Origin: Streptomyces viridochromogenes
GTDB lineage: Bacteria; Actinomycetota; Actinomycetes; Streptomycetales; Streptomycetaceae
NCBI RefSeq assembly: GCF_001270495.1
Contig: NZ_LGUR01000210.1
Coordinates: 12,862-76,861 of the forward strand
DNA length: 64,000 bases
Direction of reading: 5' to 3'
Both the position numbers and the translations under genes were made by a program. Positions 8,288-16,033 of the stretch are shown piece by piece. The stretch's first letter is position 1. Every line of letters begins with the position of its first letter. Under the pieces are notes generated by a model, which searched no databases, was not told where the DNA came from, and was given only the letters and a program-made list of their open reading frames with translations.

Positions 8288-9928
8288 ATGCCCAAGGGGG
8301 TCAAAGCCACCGTCATAGGTGGGGTGTTCGCGGTGATGGTGGGCGGTGCCGGATACGGCGCGTACAACATCATGTCGGCACTGAACGGCGGCGGGGCGAC
8401 CGGCCAGGGCGGGCCGGCGCCGGTGCGGTCCGGGCCGCCGAGCGCCGAGGAGGTCGAGGAGACCACGGCGAAGTTCTTCGCGGCCTGGGAGAAGGGGGAG
8501 GCGGCGCGGGCGGCGACGTACACGAACAACGACGCGGCCGCCGAGTCGGTGCTGACGGCGTACAGCGGGGGCGCCCACATCACCGGCGTGAAGATCACGC
8601 CCGGCAGGGCGACCGGCACCGCCGTGCCCTTCAGCGTGAGCGCGAAGGTCACCTACGAGGGGAAGTCCAAGCCGCTGTCCTACAAGAGCGAGCTCAAGGT
8701 GGTGCGCGGCCTCACCACCGGGCGGGCCCTCGTCGACTGGCAGCCGACCGTCATCCACCCGCAGTTGAGGAAGGACGACACCCTCGTCACCGGCGAGGCG
8801 AAGGCCCCGCCCATCGAGGCCGTCGACCGCGACGGCACCGTGCTGACGAAGGAGAAGTACCCCTCCCTCGGCCTGGTCCTGGACACCCTGCGCGACAGGT
8901 ACGGCAGCAAGGCGGGCGGCTCCCCCGGCATCGAGCTGGCGATCCGGCACGCCGACGAGTCGCCGGACACCTCGCTGCTGACCCTCGCGAAGGGCAGGCC
9001 CGGGAAGCTGGAGACGACGCTCAGCGCGCCCGTGCAGGCGGCGGCCGAGAAGGCGGTGAAGCAGTACGGCCAGTCCTCGGTGGTGGCCGTCAAGCCGAGC
9101 ACCGGCGAGGTGCTCGCGGTGGCCAACCACCGTGACGACGCCTTCAACGCGGCCTTCGAGGGACGCGTACCGCCCGGCTCCACGATGAAGATCATCACCT
9201 CGGCGATGCTCATCGACAACGGTGTGACCACGATGAACGGGCCCGCGCCCTGCCCGGACACGGCGCTGTGGCAGAGCCAGACCTTCAAGAACCTCACGGG
9301 CCTGAAAGCCGACGAGAGCGCGAACGCCACCCTTGCCAACGGCTTCATGCGCTCCTGCAACACGGCCTTCATCAAGCTCGTCGACGAGGAACCGCTCACG
9401 GACGCCTCGCTGACGACGGAGGCCGAGAAGCGGTTCGGGCTCGGCGGCGACTGGAAGACCGGCATCGCCTCCTTCGACGGCAGCGTCCCCGCCTCCACCG
9501 GCCCGGACCGCGCGGCCAACGCCATCGGCCAGGGCCAGGTCCAGATGAACCCGCTGAACATGGCGTCGGTCACGGCCACCGCGATCACCGGCACGTTCCG
9601 GCAGCCGTACCTGGTCGCGCGCGAGCTCGACGACCGGCCGTTCGCCACCGCCGACGGCCTGCGGGCGAGCACCGTCGCCCAGCTGAAGCAGATGATGCGG
9701 CTGACCGCGACCTCGGCCCAGGGCACCGCCGTGCGGGCCATGTCCGGGCTCAGCGGCGACATCGGCGCCAAGACCGGCTCCGCCGAGGTCGACGGCAAAG
9801 CCACCTCCGACAGCTGGTTCACCGGTTTCCGCAATGACGTGGCGGCCGCGGCCATGGCCGAGCAGGGCGGCCACGGCAGCGACGCGGCGGGGCCGATTGT
9901 CGCAGCCGTGCTACGAGCGTCCGGCTGA
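8288..9928 (+). CDS. Penicillin-binding protein (class B-like transpeptidase), first of tandem pair
   Basis: 546-residue membrane-anchored D,D-transpeptidase that cross-links peptidoglycan. Domains: an N-terminal anchor (residues 5-35), an NTF2-like MecA_N-type domain (about 55-160), a dimerisation linker (about 165-245) and a transpeptidase domain (about 270-546). The active-site motifs are intact: STMK at 298-301, SCN at 356-358 and KTG at 495-497. ATG start with GGAGG 6 bases upstream. Its neighbour at 10087 is a full-length paralog with the same order of domains, and an ssgE-type gene follows, as in other Streptomyces. No glycosyltransferase domain is present. Confidence 0.93.
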   Translation: MPKGVKATVIGGVFAVMVGGAGYGAYNIMSALNGGGATGQGGPAPVRSGPPSAEEVEETTAKFFAAWEKGEAARAATYTNNDAAAESVLTAYSGGAHITGVKITPGRATGTAVPFSVSAKVTYEGKSKPLSYKSELKVVRGLTTGRALVDWQPTVIHPQLRKDDTLVTGEAKAPPIEAVDRDGTVLTKEKYPSLGLVLDTLRDRYGSKAGGSPGIELAIRHADESPDTSLLTLAKGRPGKLETTLSAPVQAAAEKAVKQYGQSSVVAVKPSTGEVLAVANHRDDAFNAAFEGRVPPGSTMKIITSAMLIDNGVTTMNGPAPCPDTALWQSQTFKNLTGLKADESANATLANGFMRSCNTAFIKLVDEEPLTDASLTTEAEKRFGLGGDWKTGIASFDGSVPASTGPDRAANAIGQGQVQMNPLNMASVTATAITGTFRQPYLVARELDDRPFATADGLRASTVAQLKQMMRLTATSAQGTAVRAMSGLSGDIGAKTGSAEVDGKATSDSWFTGFRNDVAAAAMAEQGGHGSDAAGPIVAAVLRASG

Positions 9929-9981
9929 ACTTATGCCCCGCGGCACGGGACTCTAGGGTGGTCGCCGTCGTTGGTATGCGG

Positions 9982-10035
9982 GAGAGCCTGTGAACAGACC
10001 CCGCAGCGCAGGCGGGGGCCTGTTCACAGGCTCTC
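9982..10035. terminator. Perfect 16-bp inverted repeat with inner GC stem between the two PBP genes
   Basis: The arms GAGAGCCTGTGAACAG (9982-9997) and CTGTTCACAGGCTCTC (10020-10035) are perfectly complementary. Inside the 22-base loop CCCCGC and GCGGGG can pair further, giving a 54-base hairpin. It starts 53 bases after the first PBP stop and ends 51 bases before the second PBP start. It is most simply a terminator or attenuator between the tandem paralogs; there is no U-tract, as is usual in Streptomyces. Confidence 0.75.
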
Positions 10036-10086
10036 AGGTCGGCGGGGCGGCGGGGGCTCCTGGAATACGCGAGGGAACGGAAAGCA

Positions 10087-11769
10087 GTGGGCAACAGAGG
10101 GCGCGTCGCTGAGCGACGGAAGACCAACCCCGCAGTGCTCGGCGGGATGATCGCCGTGGTCGTCGGCGGCGCCGGGTTCGGCGCCTACGCGCTGTTCGGC
10201 GGCGGGGCCGTCGCCGACAGCCGTGCGCAGTCGACGTCGGCGAGCGCCGACCACAAGGCGAAGGACGTCAAGACCGGCCCTCTGTCGGCGACCGAGGTCA
10301 CGACCGCGGCCCGCGAGTTCCTCACCGCCTGGCAGCAGGGCAAGGTGACCGAGGCGGCCGCCGCCACGGACGACACGACGGCCGCCCAGGCCCTGCTGAC
10401 CGGCTACACCAAGGACGCCCACATCAAGGACGTCACCCTCACCGCGGGCCCTCGCACCGGCGACAAGGTCCCCTTCTCCGTGAAGGGCACGGTCGCGTAC
10501 AAGGGCACCACCAAGCCGCTGGCCTACGACAGTTCGCTGACGGTCGTGCGGCGGGCCGAGGACGGCAAGCCGCTCGTCGAGTGGCACTCCGCGATCGTCC
10601 ACCCCGACCTGAAGGACGGCGACACCCTCGTCACCGGCGAGTCCGGCACCCCGCCGGTCAAGGCGCTCGACCGGGACGGCGGCGAGCTGACGGAGGACGA
10701 GTACCCGTCGCTGGGCTCGGTCCTGGACGGGCTGCGCGAGAAGTACGGCGAGAAGGCCGGCGGCAAGGCGGGCGTCGAACTCCAGGTGATCCGGGGCAAG
10801 GACTCCCAGAAGGCCGAACTGTCCGACAAGACCCTGCTGGAGCTGAGCAAGGGCACGCCGGGCGAGGTGAAGACGACGCTGAGCCCGGCGCTGCAGGCCG
10901 CCGCGGAGAAGCAGGTCGCCGCCAAGGCGAAGGCGTCGGTGGTCGTGCTGCGCCCGTCGACCGGCGAGATCCTGGCGGTCGCCAACTCCTCGCACGGCTT
11001 CAACACGGCCTTCCAGGGCTCTCTCGCCCCCGGCTCCACGATGAAGGTCATCACCTCGACGCTGCTGATCGAGAAGGGACTGGCGTCGGCGGACAAGGAG
11101 CACCCCTGCCCGAAGTACTTCACGTACGGCGGCTGGAAGTTCCAGAACGACGACAAGTTCGAGATCAAGAACGGCACGTTCAAGACGAGCTTCGCCCGCT
11201 CCTGCAACACGGCCTTCATCAGCCAGGCCCCCGAGCTGGACAACGACAGCCTGACCAAGCAGGCCCAGCAGGTCTTCGGTCTGTCCATGAACAACTGGTC
11301 CGTCGGCGTCCCGACCTTCGACGGCTCCGTCCCGGTCCAGTCGCAGGCCCAGATGGCGGCCTCGCTCATCGGCCAGGGCGGCGTACGGATGAACCCGCTG
11401 AACATGGCGTCGGTGTCGGCGACGATCAACACGGGCACCTTCAAGCAGCCCTATCTGGTGGCCCCGTCGGTCGACGACCGCACCCTCGCCACCGCCTCCC
11501 GCACCATGTCGCAGACCACGCTCTCGCAGCTGCGCGAGCTGATGTCCTACACGGCGGCCTACGGCACGGCGGCCGAGGCGATGTCCGGGGTCACCGGTGA
11601 CGTCGGCGCGAAGACCGGCTCGGCGGAGGTCGACGGCCAGAAGAAGCCGAACGGTTGGTTCACCGCCTACCGCAACGACCTGGCGGCAGCGGGTGTGGTC
11701 CAGGCTGGCGGCCACGGCGGCGACACGGCGGGACCGATCGTGGCGGAGCTGCTGAAGCTGGGCGGCTGA
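10087..11769 (+). CDS. Penicillin-binding protein (class B-like transpeptidase), second of tandem pair
   Basis: 560-residue paralog of the preceding PBP, from an evident tandem duplication: same N-terminal anchor (about residues 15-35), NTF2-like MecA_N-type domain, linker and transpeptidase domain. Active-site motifs are intact: STMK at 317-320, SCN at 372-374 and KTG at 509-511. GTG start at 10087. The shared segments around SCNTAFI, GQ(G/V)xMNPLNMASV and GAKTGSAEVDG show close relationship, while the middle has diverged. The large hairpin upstream may allow separate regulation of the two copies. It converges on the SsgE-type gene, 24 bases beyond its stop. Confidence 0.93.
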   Translation: MGNRGRVAERRKTNPAVLGGMIAVVVGGAGFGAYALFGGGAVADSRAQSTSASADHKAKDVKTGPLSATEVTTAAREFLTAWQQGKVTEAAAATDDTTAAQALLTGYTKDAHIKDVTLTAGPRTGDKVPFSVKGTVAYKGTTKPLAYDSSLTVVRRAEDGKPLVEWHSAIVHPDLKDGDTLVTGESGTPPVKALDRDGGELTEDEYPSLGSVLDGLREKYGEKAGGKAGVELQVIRGKDSQKAELSDKTLLELSKGTPGEVKTTLSPALQAAAEKQVAAKAKASVVVLRPSTGEILAVANSSHGFNTAFQGSLAPGSTMKVITSTLLIEKGLASADKEHPCPKYFTYGGWKFQNDDKFEIKNGTFKTSFARSCNTAFISQAPELDNDSLTKQAQQVFGLSMNNWSVGVPTFDGSVPVQSQAQMAASLIGQGGVRMNPLNMASVSATINTGTFKQPYLVAPSVDDRTLATASRTMSQTTLSQLRELMSYTAAYGTAAEAMSGVTGDVGAKTGSAEVDGQKKPNGWFTAYRNDLAAAGVVQAGGHGGDTAGPIVAELLKLGG

Positions 11770-11793
11770 GCCTCAGCGTCACCCAGCTGAGGC

Positions 11794-12174
11794 TCACCGG
11801 CCGAGCTGGGCCTCTCGTGCCACGGGTGCGGCGGCGGCCAGATAGGTCCGCCGCAGAAACCTCATCAGCGCCTTCGACTCGAACTGCACCACCGACACGC
11901 CCTGCGCGGAGTGGAACTCCACCACGGCCTGCACCCGGCCGCACGGCCACACCCGTATCTCTCCGCTCCCCGCAGGGGCACGCAGTCCCTGTTCCAGCAG
12001 GGACCGCGAGAAGGTCCACTCGTGGGCCTCGCGCCCGGGCAGCCGGACGCGCACCGCGCGCGGATCGGTGTCCGGGTCATAGCGCAGGACGACCGGAACG
12101 GCGTCCTGTTCCTCCGCCAGGAGGTCCGCGTCCGTAACGATATGGGCCCGTGCGTACTGTTCGACTACAGACAT
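11794..12174 (-). CDS. ssgE: SsgA-like sporulation and cell-division protein (SsgE type)
   Basis: 126-residue member of the SALP family, found only in sporulating actinomycetes, which guides septum placement and spore-wall autolysis. Family features are the EQYARAHIV N-terminus, the RYDPDTDPRAVRV strand, EWTFSRSLLEQGL and the basic/aromatic GEIRVWPC-VVEFHSAQG core. The ATG at 12174 is chosen over the longer open frame to 12336. The subfamily (SsgE) is inferred mainly from context: in S. coelicolor ssgE follows a tandem PBP pair, as recalled from the literature. The paralog assignment is less certain than the family. Confidence 0.85.
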   Translation of the reverse strand: MSVVEQYARAHIVTDADLLAEEQDAVPVVLRYDPDTDPRAVRVRLPGREAHEWTFSRSLLEQGLRAPAGSGEIRVWPCGRVQAVVEFHSAQGVSVVQFESKALMRFLRRTYLAAAAPVAREAQLGR

Positions 12175-12319
12175 CGGACGCCCTCTCACCCTGCGTGACC
12201 TGTGCGAAAGCTGTGCCTTCGCCCCCCTCCAATGTCGCATATCTTCCCGAAAGCGCCCCTCGGGACGGGCGTATATCACATGTGCGATACACGGGACCAA
12301 ATCCACGAGGCTATCGCTC

Positions 12320-12350
12320 TTGCAACCCGTTCGCATTAAGCCACTATCAT
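12320..12350 (+). promoter_or_regulatory. Candidate promoter giving a leaderless cbiM transcript
   Basis: TTGCAA (12320-12325) and TATCAT (12345-12350) are separated by 19 bases. The cbiM GTG is only 6 bases after the -10 box and has no Shine-Dalgarno sequence, so transcription would begin at or next to the start codon. Confidence 0.5.
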
Positions 12351-12356
12351 CGAACG

Positions 12357-13415
12357 GTGCATGTACCTGACGGATTCATAGACGCCCCGACCTCCGCCGT
12401 GACCGGAGTGGTCGCCGCGGCCGCGGTCGCCGTGAGCCTGCGCGGCGCGCGCCGTGAACTCGACGAGCGGACGGCGCCGCTGGCCGGTCTGGTGGCGGCG
12501 TTCATCTTCGCGGTGCAGATGCTGAACTTCCCCGTCGCGGCCGGGACCAGCGGACATCTCCTGGGCGGCGCCCTCGCCGCGATCCTCGTCGGCCCCTATA
12601 CCGGCGCGTTGTGCATCTCCGTCGTCCTGCTGATGCAGGGCATCCTCTTCGCGGACGGCGGCCTCACCGCGCTCGGTGTGAACATCACCAACATGGCGAT
12701 CGTCGGCGTCGTCGTCGCCTATGTCGTCTTCCGTGGCCTGGTGAAGGTCCTGCCGAAGACCCGCCGCTCGATCACCGCCGCCTCCTTCGTCGCCTCGGTG
12801 GTGTCCGTGCCGGCCGCGGCCCTCGCGTTCACGCTCCTGTTCTGGATCGGCGGCACCACCGACGTCTCGATCGGCAAGGTCGCCACCGCCATGGTCGGCG
12901 TCCACCTGCTGATCGGCATCGGCGAGGCGGCGATCACCGCGCTGACCATCGGGGCCGTCATCGCCGTACGGCCGGACCTCGTGTACGGCGCCCGTGATCT
13001 GCGGCAGCCGCTGAAGCTGCGGGTCGGCGGCGAACTCGTCGACGCCCCGGCGCCCGAGGCCGCGCGGCCGGTCGCGGCCCGCACCTCCCGCCGCACCCTG
13101 TGGATCAGCGGCCTGGTCACCTCGCTCGTCCTCGCCGGGTTCGTCAGCTTCTACGCCTCCGCCAGCCCCGACGGCCTGGAGAAGGTCGCCGAGGACAAGG
13201 GATTCGCCGAGTCCGCGGAGGAGCACGCCAATGCCGACTCGCCGCTCGCCGACTACGGCGTGAAGAACATCGACAACATCCGGCTGTCCGGCGGCCTCGC
13301 CGGGACGATCGGCGTCGGCGCGACCCTGGTCGCGGGCACCGGCGTCTTCTGGGCGGTGCGCCGGCGTCGTACGGACGAGGCGGCCGACGTGTCGCCGACG
13401 AGCACGAGCGTCTGA
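12357..13415 (+). CDS. cbiM: Energy-coupling-factor metal (cobalt/nickel) transporter S component, CbiM with CbiN-like PDGLE domain
   Basis: Membrane substrate-binding subunit of a group-I ECF transporter. The protein begins VHVPDGFID, matching the metal-coordinating M-H N-terminus of CbiM/NikM, where the residue-2 His binds the ion. Residues 1-215 form the six- to seven-helix CbiM domain with GTSGHLLGGALAAIL and the LMQGILFADGGLTALG stretch. Residues about 250-340 carry the PDGLE domain (ASPDGLEKVAEDKGFAE) between two helices, equivalent to fused CbiN. Followed by cbiQ and cbiO. No B12 riboswitch fold was evident in the 182 bases upstream. Cobalt versus nickel cannot be settled from sequence. 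Confidence 0.92.
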   Translation: MHVPDGFIDAPTSAVTGVVAAAAVAVSLRGARRELDERTAPLAGLVAAFIFAVQMLNFPVAAGTSGHLLGGALAAILVGPYTGALCISVVLLMQGILFADGGLTALGVNITNMAIVGVVVAYVVFRGLVKVLPKTRRSITAASFVASVVSVPAAALAFTLLFWIGGTTDVSIGKVATAMVGVHLLIGIGEAAITALTIGAVIAVRPDLVYGARDLRQPLKLRVGGELVDAPAPEAARPVAARTSRRTLWISGLVTSLVLAGFVSFYASASPDGLEKVAEDKGFAESAEEHANADSPLADYGVKNIDNIRLSGGLAGTIGVGATLVAGTGVFWAVRRRRTDEAADVSPTSTSV

Positions 13416-13418
13416 CTC

Positions 13419-14180
13419 ATGGGCGCCGGGCACGCGCACAGGCTCTACCGGCACGGGCACTCGCCCGTGCACGGCCTGCCGCCGCACACCAAGCTCGCCG
13501 CCACCTTCGCGTTCGTGGTGGTCGTGGTGTCGACGCCGCGGGCGGCGATGTGGGCGTTCGGCCTGTACGCCGTGCTCCTCGCGCTCGTCGCGTACGTCGC
13601 GCGCGTGCCCGCCGGGTTTCTGCTCAAGCGGCTGCTGATCGAGGTGCCGTTCGTCGCGTTCGCGGTGCTGATGCCGTTCGTGGCGGAGGGCGAGCGGGTC
13701 GAGGTGCTGGGCATGTCGCTGAGCGTCAGCGGACTGTGGGGCGCCTGGAACGTGCTCGCGAAGGGCACCCTGGGCGTCGCCGCCTCCGTGCTCCTCGCCT
13801 CCACCACCGAGCTGCGTGAACTGCTCCTCGGCCTCCAGCGCTTGAAGCTCCCGCCGCTTCTGGTGCAGATCGCGTCCTTCATGATCCGCTACGGCGATGT
13901 CATCACGGACGAGATGCGGCGGATGCGGATCGCACGCGAGTCACGCGGCTTCGAGGCGAAGGGCGTGCGGCAGTGGGGCGTCCTCGCGAAGTCGGCGGGC
14001 GCGCTGTTCATCCGGTCCTACGAGCGCGGCGAGCGCGTCCATCTGGCCATGATCAGCCGCGGGTACGCCGGTTCGATGCCGGTGATCGACGAGGTGACCG
14101 CGTCCCGGGCGCAGTGGTCGTACGCCCTCACGCTCCCCTTCGCCGCCCTCGTCGTCTGTCTGCTGGGATGGTCGTTGTGA
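13419..14180 (+). CDS. cbiQ: ECF transporter transmembrane T component, CbiQ
   Basis: 253-residue integral membrane scaffold (EcfT/CbiQ) that couples the ATPase to CbiM. The N-terminus HRLYRHGHSPVHGLPPHTKL is typical, followed by paired hydrophobic helices. The two conserved coupling helices contain MRIARESRGFEAKG (about residues 168-181) and MISRGYAGSMP (about 211-221), corresponding to the Ala-Arg-Gly motifs that bind the ATPase groove. ATG start lies 3 bases after the cbiM stop, and the stop overlaps the cbiO start region, so the three genes form one operon. Confidence 0.93.
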   Translation: MGAGHAHRLYRHGHSPVHGLPPHTKLAATFAFVVVVVSTPRAAMWAFGLYAVLLALVAYVARVPAGFLLKRLLIEVPFVAFAVLMPFVAEGERVEVLGMSLSVSGLWGAWNVLAKGTLGVAASVLLASTTELRELLLGLQRLKLPPLLVQIASFMIRYGDVITDEMRRMRIARESRGFEAKGVRQWGVLAKSAGALFIRSYERGERVHLAMISRGYAGSMPVIDEVTASRAQWSYALTLPFAALVVCLLGWSL

Positions 14181-14980
14181 CGGAACCGATTCCCTCCCTG
14201 GAAGTGGCCGGTCTGGCCTTCGCCTACCCCGACGGCCACCAGGCCCTGTTCGGCGTGGACTTCTCCATCGCGCGGGGTGAGCGGGTCGCGCTGCTCGGCC
14301 CGAACGGCGCCGGCAAGACGACCCTCGTGCTCCACCTCAACGGCATCCTGACCGGCGGTACGGGCACCGTGCACGTCGCCGGGCTGCCCGTCGGCAAGCA
14401 GCACATGGCCGAGATCAGGCGCCGGGTCGGCATCGTGTTCCAGGATCCGGACGACCAGCTGTTCATGCCGACGGTCCGCGAGGACGTGGCCTTCGGTCCC
14501 GCGGCGGCCGGGCTCAAGGGGCCGGAGCTGGAGGAGCGCGTCGACCGGGCCCTCGACCGGGTCGGCATGGCGGAGTTCAAGGACCGGCCCCCGCACCACC
14601 TCTCCTTCGGCCAGCGGCGCCGGGTCGCGGTGGCGACCGTACTGGCGATGGAGCCGGAGATCCTCGTCCTCGACGAGCCCTCCTCCAACCTCGACCCCGC
14701 CTCCCGACGCGAACTGGCCGACATCCTGCGCTCGTTGGACGTCACCGTCCTGATGGTCACGCACGACCTGCCGTACGCCCTGGAGCTGTGCCCGCGCTCC
14801 CTCGTTCTCAGCGAGGGCGTGATCGCGGCCGACGGGAAGACGGCGGAGCTGCTGTCCGACGACGAGCTGATGCGCGCCCATCGCCTGGAGCTGCCGTTCG
14901 GCTTCGATCCGCGGTCCGTGATGGGGGTGCCCCCGCGCGAGCCGGGCGAAGCCGCTTCGAGCGTGAGGGAGGGCGCGTGA
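14168..14980 (+). CDS. cbiO: ECF transporter ATP-binding protein, CbiO
   Basis: ABC ATPase energising the CbiMQO metal uptake system on the cytoplasmic face. Motifs: Walker A GPNGAGKTT (about residue 41), Q-loop VFQDPDDQLF, ABC signature LSFGQRRRVA, Walker B ILVLDEPSS and the switch MVTHD. 270 residues from ATG 14168. The GTG at 14177 overlaps the cbiQ stop as GTGA and is an equally likely start. The last codons overlap the next regulator gene by 4 bases, so the ohrR-like gene is translationally coupled to the transporter operon. Confidence 0.93.
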   Translation: MVVVTEPIPSLEVAGLAFAYPDGHQALFGVDFSIARGERVALLGPNGAGKTTLVLHLNGILTGGTGTVHVAGLPVGKQHMAEIRRRVGIVFQDPDDQLFMPTVREDVAFGPAAAGLKGPELEERVDRALDRVGMAEFKDRPPHHLSFGQRRRVAVATVLAMEPEILVLDEPSSNLDPASRRELADILRSLDVTVLMVTHDLPYALELCPRSLVLSEGVIAADGKTAELLSDDELMRAHRLELPFGFDPRSVMGVPPREPGEAASSVREGA

Positions 14981-15441
14981 CGAACGAGGAGACCAAGGGC
15001 TCGCTGTTGCTCGACGAGCAGCTGTGCTTCGCGCTGTACGCGGCCCAGCGCGCCGTGACGGCCGCCTACCGCCCGCTTCTCGACGAACTCGGCCTCACCT
15101 ACCCGCAGTACCTCGTCCTGCTGGTCCTCTGGGAGCGCGGCGAGATCACGGTGAAGGAACTGGCGGCCGCCCTTCGGCTCGATTACGGCACCGTCTCCCC
15201 GCTGCTGAAGCGGCTGGAGGCGGCGGGGCTGGTGCGGCGGGAGCGGTCGGCGCGGGACGAGCGGTCGGTGCTCGTCGCGGTCACCGGGCAGGGCGCGGCG
15301 CTGCGGGAGCGCGCGGAGTGCGTACCGGGCACGCTGCTCGCGGAGACCGGGCTCGACGGCCCGGAGATCGAGCGGCTGCGCGAGGAACTGTGGCAGCTGG
15401 CGGCGAAGGCGACGGCCGTCGCCGACCGCGCCGCCCGCTGA
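14977..15441 (+). CDS. ohrR: MarR-family organic-peroxide sensor OhrR
   Basis: 154-residue winged-helix repressor. The N-terminal LDEQLCFALYAAQRAVTAAY places a reactive cysteine at C17, the peroxidatic residue of OhrR proteins. The central WERGEITVKELAAALRLDYGTVSPLLKRLEAAGLVRR is the MarR wing-helix region and RDERSVLVAVTGQG the wing. The GTG start overlaps the cbiO stop by 4 bases (GTGA). The ohr gene follows after 106 bases on the same strand, with a palindromic candidate operator between them. Oxidised OhrR is expected to release ohr, and possibly its own operon. Confidence 0.92.
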   Translation: MTNEETKGSLLLDEQLCFALYAAQRAVTAAYRPLLDELGLTYPQYLVLLVLWERGEITVKELAAALRLDYGTVSPLLKRLEAAGLVRRERSARDERSVLVAVTGQGAALRERAECVPGTLLAETGLDGPEIERLREELWQLAAKATAVADRAAR

Positions 15442-15496
15442 TCTCGGCTTACCAACGGTCACGACCCCCTGGTAACAGCAGTCCCATACCCGCCAG

Positions 15497-15514
15497 TACC
15501 TTGTGCACGATGTA
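15497..15514. promoter_or_regulatory. Candidate OhrR operator upstream of ohr
   Basis: TACCTTGTGCACGATGTA is an 18-bp imperfect palindrome (14 of 18 positions symmetric) centred on GTGCAC, 33 bases before the ohr start. A further GTAC...GTAC pair follows immediately (15512-15523). Its position suits a repressor covering the ohr promoter. Confidence 0.5.
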
Positions 15515-15547
15515 CTTGCGTACGTTCTTTTTGGGGGAGGGCCAACC

Positions 15548-15997
15548 ATGAACGACGAGGACACCGCCGTCGACACCCGTCCGACGAAGATCACATACGT
15601 CGCCGAGGCCACCGCGCACGGCGGCCGGGACGGCTACGTCACCAGCCAGGACGGCCAGATCGAGCTGAAGGTCGCGATGCCGCCGGCGCTCGGCGGTGAC
15701 GGCAACGGCACCAACCCCGAGCAGCTGTTCGCCGCCGGCTACAGCTCCTGCTTCCACAACGCGCTGATCCTGGTCGGCAACCGCGAGGGCTACGACCTCA
15801 CCGGCTCCACGGTCGCCGCGAAGGTCGGCATCGGCCCCAACAAGCACCGCGGCTACGGCCTGGCGGTCGCCCTCAGCGTCTCCCTGCCGGTGCTGGACGC
15901 GGACCTCGCGGCGAAGCTGGTGGACGCGGCGCATGAGGTGTGCCCGTACTCGAACGCGACCCGGGGGAACATCGACGTCACCATCCTGCTTGGGTAG
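15548..15997 (+). CDS. ohr: Organic hydroperoxide resistance protein Ohr (OsmC family)
   Basis: 149-residue thiol peroxidase that reduces organic hydroperoxides, active as a homodimer in the cytoplasm. The two redox cysteines are present: SSCFHNAL (C68, peroxidatic) and EVCPYSNATRGNIDV (C132, resolving). The NPEQLFAAGYSSCF and RGYGLAVALSV segments are Ohr-specific rather than OsmC-like. The ATG start is preceded by GGGGGAGG. It pairs with ohrR upstream. Confidence 0.96.
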   Translation: MNDEDTAVDTRPTKITYVAEATAHGGRDGYVTSQDGQIELKVAMPPALGGDGNGTNPEQLFAAGYSSCFHNALILVGNREGYDLTGSTVAAKVGIGPNKHRGYGLAVALSVSLPVLDADLAAKLVDAAHEVCPYSNATRGNIDVTILLG

Positions 15998-16033
15998 AAA
16001 GGCACCCGCACCAGGCAGGACGAGGAGACGGAC

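Noticed and set aside
12225..12295. CRP- or BldD-like operator around TATCACATGTGCGATA
   Set aside because: The stretch is partly palindromic (12 of 16 positions) but does not match a consensus I can defend; left unassigned.
12175..12356. Cobalamin riboswitch upstream of the CbiMQO operon
   Set aside because: Only 182 bases are available and no B12-box-like sequence was seen; the probable -10 box is 6 bases from the start codon, leaving no leader.
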